DNA of 64,000 nt from Burkholderiales bacterium (lineage in GTDB: Bacteria > Pseudomonadota > Gammaproteobacteria > Burkholderiales > Casimicrobiaceae): contig CAJPFI010000014.1 in NCBI GenBank assembly GCA_905339295.1, forward strand, positions 1 to 64,000. The letters run 5' to 3'. The translations under genes were made by a program, and so were the position numbers. The notes below the pieces were generated by a model. That model had not been told where the DNA came from and searched no databases. It worked only from the letters and a program-made list of their open reading frames with translations. How positions within the stretch are numbered: the stretch's first letter is position 1; every line of letters begins with the position of its first letter. This document shows positions 60,104-64,000 of this stretch, in pieces.

Positions 60104-60877
60104 ATGGGCGCACCCGACCCGCGGTCCTCCCCGATGCCGGCCGTGCGCCGGGTGGCCGTCTCCGCGCCGTTCCGCTGGCTGGCGTCGGGCTTCGCCGACT
60201 TCCGCGCGCACCCGCTGCCGAGCATGTTCTACGGCGCGTGCTTCGCGGCGATGGGCTGGCTCATCGCGCTCGTGTTCGAGCATGCGGTCGCGTACGTGTC
60301 GGCGCTCGTGACCGGCTTCTTCCTGGTCGGGCCGTTCCTCGCGACCGGGCTCTACGCGCTGTCGCGGCGGCGCGAGCGCGGCGAGCCGGTGTGGCTCGCG
60401 CCGACGCTCGACGCGTGGCGGCCCGACGTCGGCGCGATCGGCGTGTTCGCGCTGGTGCTCGCCGTGATCCTGCTCGTGTGGGCGCGCGCTTCGCTGGTCG
60501 TGTTCGCGCTGTTCTACACGAGCGAGATGCCGAGCGTGCAGGGCTTCCTCGGGCAGGTCCTCGAGCCGGACAACGTCGAGTTCCTGCTCGCCTATGCGTG
60601 CGTCGGCGGGTTCTTCGCGCTGCTCGTGCTCGCGATCAGCGTCGTGTCCGTGCCGATGATGCTCGACCGCGGCACCGACGGCGTCGTCGCGGTGCTGACG
60701 AGCATGCGCGCGTTCGGCGCGAACCTGCCGGCGATGCTCGCATGGGGAGCGATCATCGTCGTCGTCATCGCGGCGGGCTTCGCGCTCGCGTTCGTAGGGC
60801 TCCTCGTCGCCGCGCCGGTGATCGGCCACGCGACCTGGCACGCCTACCGCGCGCTGGTCGAGCCCCCCGCGACGTGA
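60104..60877 (+). CDS. DUF2189 integral membrane protein, paralogue 2
   Basis: A 257-residue multi-helix protein clearly paralogous to the one at 47488: VRRVAVSAPFRWLASGFADF, LFLVGPFLATGLYALSRRRE-type loop, VVSVPMMLDRGTDGVVAVLT and LVAAPVIGHATWHAYRALVE correspond block by block. Function unknown. It follows the hydrolase by 19 nt on the same strand. Confidence 0.88.
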   Translation: MGAPDPRSSPMPAVRRVAVSAPFRWLASGFADFRAHPLPSMFYGACFAAMGWLIALVFEHAVAYVSALVTGFFLVGPFLATGLYALSRRRERGEPVWLAPTLDAWRPDVGAIGVFALVLAVILLVWARASLVVFALFYTSEMPSVQGFLGQVLEPDNVEFLLAYACVGGFFALLVLAISVVSVPMMLDRGTDGVVAVLTSMRAFGANLPAMLAWGAIIVVVIAAGFALAFVGLLVAAPVIGHATWHAYRALVEPPAT

Positions 60878-60884
60878 CGCTCAC

Positions 60885-61020
60885 GGGCCGCCCCAAGGCA
60901 CGTGGCCCCCACGGGGGGAGGCGCGCTGCGCGCGCTTCGGAGGGTCACCGACGCGCCGCCGGGCCGCCCCAAGGCACGTGGCCCCCACGGGGGGAGGCGC
61001 GCTGCGCGCGCTTCGGGGGG
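60885..61020 (+). repeat. Family C tandem pair with an exact 56 bp repeat
   Basis: Two units start at 60885 and 60961 with GGGCCGCCCCAAGGCACGTG and are identical over 56 bp (60885-60940 and 60961-61016), a 76 bp period. Each has a CCCCCACGGGGGG stem and GCGCGCTGCGCGCGC palindrome. They fill the gap between two convergent genes; the second unit ends 1 bp before the redoxin stop. Confidence 0.92.
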
Positions 61021-61021
61021 A

Positions 61022-61573
61022 TCACATCCTCCATTTGATCGAGCAGCCGATCGACGCGAACTGCTCGGCCGGCGCCGCGCCGCCGCGCGCGACCGATCCC
61101 ATCGCCAGGACGAGGTCGCGCCGGTTGCCCTCGCGCGGCGTGCGACCAGCGTCGTCGAGCCGCCCGCGGTAGACGAGCTTGAGGTCGCGGTCGTAGCCGA
61201 AGATGTCCGGCGTGCACACCGCGCCGTACGCGCGCGCGACATCCTGGGTCTCGTCGAGGAGGTAAGGGAACGGGAAGTCGTGCTGCGCGGCGACCGCCTT
61301 CATGTTCTCGAACGAGTCCTCCTGGTACGCGGACGTGTCGTTGCTCATGATCGCGACGCTGCCGACGCCGAGCGCCGCCAGCTCGCGCATGTCGCGCGGG
61401 ATCTTGTCGATCACCGCCTTGACGTACGGGCAATGGTTGCAGATGAACATCACGACGAGCCCGTTCTCGCCGCGGACCGAGGCGAGCGTGTGGCGCCTGC
61501 CGTCGACGCCCGGCAGGTCGAACGGGGGCGCCGTCGAGCCGAGGGCGCTCGCGGGCGTTCGGAGACTCACCAT
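61022..61573 (-). CDS. AhpC/TSA-type thioredoxin-fold protein
   Basis: A 183-residue cytosolic redoxin. It contains STAPPFDLPGVDGRRHTLAS, the redox site FICNHCPYVKAVIDKI (Cys45-Asn-His-Cys48) and MSNDTSAYQEDSFENMKAVA. This 'NHCPYVK' subgroup is widespread and often annotated as thioredoxin family or redoxin; peroxide or disulfide reduction is assumed. It is divergent from the GNAT gene with 66 bp between starts. Confidence 0.9.
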   Translation of the reverse strand: MVSLRTPASALGSTAPPFDLPGVDGRRHTLASVRGENGLVVMFICNHCPYVKAVIDKIPRDMRELAALGVGSVAIMSNDTSAYQEDSFENMKAVAAQHDFPFPYLLDETQDVARAYGAVCTPDIFGYDRDLKLVYRGRLDDAGRTPREGNRRDLVLAMGSVARGGAAPAEQFASIGCSIKWRM

Positions 61574-61639
61574 GGCGGCCTCTTGCCGATGGGCATCGTG
61601 GCAGAATCGTAGCACTCGAGCGAGTGGCCGCAAGCCCCG

Positions 61640-62479
61640 ATGCCTGTCGTCTTCCACCGCGATCCCCATGCCTTCGCCGCCGCGGCGCGCGACGTCGCCT
61701 CGCGCTCGCCGTGCTCCGAGGCGTTCGTCGCGATCTGGTGCGCCGGCCTCGCGCGGCGGCCGCCCGCGCCCGGCGTGACGTGGCTGCTCGCGACCGCCCG
61801 GAACGGGAACGCGAACGCGCTCGTCATGCAGCACGGTCCGAATCCGCTGCTGCTGGAGCACAGCGATCCCGAGGCGGCGCGCGAGGTCGCGCACGCGCTC
61901 GCGGACCGCGGGCATCCGGTACCCGGTGTCGACGGGAGCGAGACCGCGTGCGCGGCGTTCGCGGAGGCCTGGCGCGAGCGCACAGGGCGCGTGACGGTCG
62001 AACGCGTGCGCATGCGCCATCACGCGCTCGAGCGCGTGTCGCCGGTGCCAGCGCCGCCGGGGTCCGCGCGCGTCGCCGGCGCGGAGGACCTGGCATGGCT
62101 GGTCGAGGCGCATGACGCGTTCGTCGCCGAGGCGAAGGTCCCGCCTGCCCTGCAGGGCACCGAGCGCCTCGTCCGCGAACGCATCGACGACGGTCGCATG
62201 CGCGTCTGGCACGACGGCCGGACCGTGTCGTTCCTCGGCTTGAACCTGGTCGACGGCGGCCATGCGCGCGTCGGACCGGTATACACACCGCCGGCGCGCC
62301 GTGGACGCGGCTACGCGACGGCGCTCGTCGCCGCGGCGTCGAGCGAGCTCCTCGAACGTGGAGCGAGGCGCGTGTGCCTCACCACCGATCTCGCGAATCC
62401 GGTGTCCAATGCCATCTATGCGCGCGTCGGCTACCGGCCGGTCGACGAGACGGTCGGCCGCGACTTCGTGGACCCGTGA
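61640..62479 (+). CDS. GNAT-family N-acetyltransferase with N-terminal extension
   Basis: A 279-residue protein. The C-terminal half is a GNAT domain (FLGLNLVDGGHARVGPVYTP, then PARRGRGYATALVAAASSEL as acetyl-CoA loop, then LANPVSNAIYARVGYRPVDE). The N-terminal 140 residues form the partner domain seen in FR47-like proteins (LLATARNGNANALVMQHGP). Substrate unknown. Its stop shares one base with the rsmE start, so both are co-translated. Confidence 0.86.
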   Translation: MPVVFHRDPHAFAAAARDVASRSPCSEAFVAIWCAGLARRPPAPGVTWLLATARNGNANALVMQHGPNPLLLEHSDPEAAREVAHALADRGHPVPGVDGSETACAAFAEAWRERTGRVTVERVRMRHHALERVSPVPAPPGSARVAGAEDLAWLVEAHDAFVAEAKVPPALQGTERLVRERIDDGRMRVWHDGRTVSFLGLNLVDGGHARVGPVYTPPARRGRGYATALVAAASSELLERGARRVCLTTDLANPVSNAIYARVGYRPVDETVGRDFVDP

Positions 62480-63204
62480 TGCCGCGCCTGTACGTGGATC
62501 CCGGCGACGTCGCGCTCGCGGCGGGCGTCACCGTCGACCTTCCGGAGGATGCCGCGCATCACGCGCTGCGCGTGCTGCGGTTGCGCGACGGCGAGGCGGT
62601 GACGCTGTTCGACGGGTCGGGCGGCGAGTGGTGCGCGACGATCGCGTCGGCCGGACGGCGCGGCGCGACCGCGAGCGTCGGGGAGCACGTCGCCGTCGAG
62701 CGCGAATCGTCCCTCGCGGTCACGCTCGCGCTCGCGACGCTCGCGACCGATGCGATGGACTACGCGGTGCGCAAGTCGGTCGAGTTGGGCGCGGCCGCGA
62801 TCGTGCCGGTGCTCGCCGCGCGCTCGCAGGGGACGTCGCGCGTCGGGCGCCGCGCCGATCACTGGCGCCGGGTGGTGATTGCCGCCTGCGAGCAGTGCGG
62901 GCGCAACCGTGTCCCGCCGGTCGCGGCGCCACGGCCACTCGCGGACTGGCTCGCCGCTCGCGACGCTCGCAGGGCAGGCATCGTGTTCGCGCCGGGGGGA
63001 TCGGCCACGATCGCGGACGCGGAGGTCGGCGCCGCCGTCGACGTGCTCGTCGGTCCGGAAGGCGGGCTCATCGCCGCGGAGGTCGACGCGGCGACGCGCT
63101 CGGGGATGCGCGCGACGCGGCTCGGTCCGCGCGTGCTGAAGGCCGAGACGGCGTGCATCGCAGCGCTCGCAGCGCTGCAGTCGCTGCATGGCGATCTCGG
63201 CTGA
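62479..63204 (+). CDS. rsmE: 16S rRNA m3U1498 methyltransferase
   Basis: RsmE methylates N3 of U1498 in the 30S decoding region. The 241-residue SPOUT enzyme has an N-terminal PUA-like part (HHALRVLRLRDGEAVTLFDG) and a knotted C-terminal domain with RKSVELGAAAIVPVLAARSQ, ACEQCGRNRVPPV, LVGPEGGLIAAEVDAA and LGPRVLKAETACIAALAALQ, the knot and SAM-binding motifs. Complete and standard length. Confidence 0.95.
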   Translation: MPRLYVDPGDVALAAGVTVDLPEDAAHHALRVLRLRDGEAVTLFDGSGGEWCATIASAGRRGATASVGEHVAVERESSLAVTLALATLATDAMDYAVRKSVELGAAAIVPVLAARSQGTSRVGRRADHWRRVVIAACEQCGRNRVPPVAAPRPLADWLAARDARRAGIVFAPGGSATIADAEVGAAVDVLVGPEGGLIAAEVDAATRSGMRATRLGPRVLKAETACIAALAALQSLHGDLG

Positions 63205-63251
63205 GGGTGGAGCGCCGCGGTCTGGAGTCCGTCGGACACTTTGCGAAAGGC

Positions 63252-63379
63252 GTCAGGCTGAAGCCTGACCCACAAAAGCCGCCAGGCTGAAGCCTGACCT
63301 ACAAAAGCCGCCAGGCTGAAGCCTGACCCACGGCAGGCCGGCCGGGCACGAGGCCTGGTGGGTCGGGCTTCAGCCCGAC
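63252..63379. repeat. REP-like palindromes, cluster 6, with a 29 bp tandem array
   Basis: Units at 63252-63273, 63281-63302 and 63310-63331 repeat with an exact 29 bp period (linker AAAAGCC) and use the variant core GCCAGGCTGAAGCCTGAC; a canonical inverted unit follows at 63358-63379. A degenerate unit (GCCGGGCTTCCGCCGGAC) lies near 63412. The cluster fills the convergent gap between rsmE and holA. Confidence 0.9.
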
Positions 63380-63446
63380 GCGCACGACGGGCGCCAAATC
63401 CGACTCCGCAGGCCGGGCTTCCGCCGGACATCCGGCGGCGCGCCGT

Positions 63447-64000
63447 TCAGGCCGAAGGCAGACCCGCCAGCGGCCGCGCGGGCTTGCCCGCGAGCACGAG
63501 CGCCGCCGCGGCGAGCTCGTCCCAGGGATCCTGCCTGCCCAGTCCCTTCGACAACGCGTCGAGGCGCGCGAGCGTTGGCACGAGCGCCGCCGCGACGTCC
63601 GCCGGGACGCGCTTCGCCGCCCGGTCGAGCGCGGCTGCGCGGCGGCCCCAGACGCGCGACTGGCGCACCGCGGCGCTCGGCGGCACGCCCCGCGCGACGA
63701 GCTCCTGCACGAGTGCCAGCGCGTGCACGTCCTCCGCAAGCTGCCACACCGGCAGCACCGGCGACTCGCCCTCGTCGCGCAGCACGCCGAGGATGCGCAG
63801 CGCGCGCGCCGCGTCGCCGGCGAGCCATGCCTCGGAGAGCGCGCCCACGTCGTATTTCGCGACGTCGGCCACCGCATCGACGACGGCGTCGTGGTCGAGC
63901 TCGCCGGCCGGCAGCAGCAGCGCGAGCTTCTCGATCTCCTGGCGCGCGGCGAGCAGGTTGCCCTCGCTCGACTCGGCGAGGAACGCGAGCGTGTCCGGCG
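63447..64000 (-). CDS. holA: DNA polymerase III delta subunit, C-terminal part
   Basis: HolA is the clamp-loader subunit that opens the sliding clamp. The gene runs off the right edge; about 184 codons are visible. The segment SSEGNLLAARQEIEKLALLL (encoded near 63910-63970) and DVGALSEAWLAGDAARALRI with VLRDEGESPVLPVWQLAEDV are standard delta domain II/III features, and the protein ends in a usual short tail. The N-terminal AAA+ part is outside the window. Confidence 0.92.
   Translation of the reverse strand, partial: PDTLAFLAESSEGNLLAARQEIEKLALLLPAGELDHDAVVDAVADVAKYDVGALSEAWLAGDAARALRILGVLRDEGESPVLPVWQLAEDVHALALVQELVARGVPPSAAVRQSRVWGRRAAALDRAAKRVPADVAAALVPTLARLDALSKGLGRQDPWDELAAAALVLAGKPARPLAGLPSA

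Noticed and set aside
63252-63331. Short CRISPR or VNTR in a coding region
   Set aside because: Exact 29 bp period with an invariant 7 bp linker leaves no spacer sequence; it is a tandem REP expansion in a convergent intergenic gap.

Overview
The window is a high-GC chromosomal segment from a betaproteobacterium, most likely Burkholderiales-like. The evidence is the hemC-hemD and hemX-hemY heme genes, ubiA and ubiD, DUF2788, a DUF883/YqjE/YqjK stress module, a relic of a tripartite tricarboxylate (Bug-type) binding protein, TRAP transporters under GntR control, and recurrent TAGAAT -10 boxes. No rRNA, tRNA, intact transposase, phage module or CRISPR array was seen. It resembles a contig from an environmental genome; the genus cannot be named from the sequence.

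Layout. 1-10.4 kb: end of rsmA, a decayed stretch, a periplasmic thioredoxin, then hemC-hemD and hemX-hemY separated by four unrelated genes, then a NodB-type deacetylase. 10.4-18.8 kb: two interspersed repeat families, a DUF2061 membrane protein behind a Fur-like box, a ferredoxin-reductase, an epimerase-ubiA-DNA glycosylase run, an SDR, an MFS transporter and ubiD. 18.8-23.9 kb: a tight seven-gene minus-strand operon in which DUF883, YqjE-like and YqjK-like genes are followed by four tandem family-2 glycosyltransferase paralogues. 23.9-30.0 kb: cupin, small membrane protein, DUF1992, dacB, bioA, proline iminopeptidase and an AhpD-like protein.

30.2-47.4 kb is a catabolic island for sugar acids. 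Two divergent operons face each other across a 177 bp control region, each with its own GntR regulator and complete TRAP transporter (DctP, DctQ, DctM). The left one encodes a glucarate-dehydratase-like enolase, a 2-keto-3-deoxy-fuconate-dehydrogenase-like SDR and a fumarylacetoacetate-hydrolase-family enzyme. The right one encodes an idonate-5-dehydrogenase-like enzyme, a talarate/galactarate-dehydratase-like enolase, a UxaA/GarD-type dehydratase, an IlvD/Edd-type dehydratase and an AllA-like protein. The predicted logic is TRAP import of an aldonate or aldarate, dehydration to a 2-keto-3-deoxy acid, oxidation to a 2,4-diketo acid and hydrolytic cleavage to pyruvate plus a hydroxy acid.

47.5-64 kb holds housekeeping and accessory genes: two DUF2189 paralogues, a DsrE-like periplasmic protein, a VOC / ECF sigma / anti-sigma operon followed by an unlisted 52-residue membrane peptide, a TTC38-like TPR protein, a divergent DapA-family aldolase, RraA, a radical SAM protein, OsmC, metY, rsmE and the end of holA.

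Four repeat families run through the intergenic space: REP-like palindromes built on GTCGGGCTTCAGCCCGAC (six clusters), G/C-rich units beginning GGGCCGCCCC (five units at four loci), elements bounded by GTCCCGCRGGTTC inverted repeats (two), and a roughly 220 bp diverged repeat in inverted orientation after the NodB gene and ubiD. A separate 84 bp element with perfect 23 bp arms lies between a GNAT gene and rraA.
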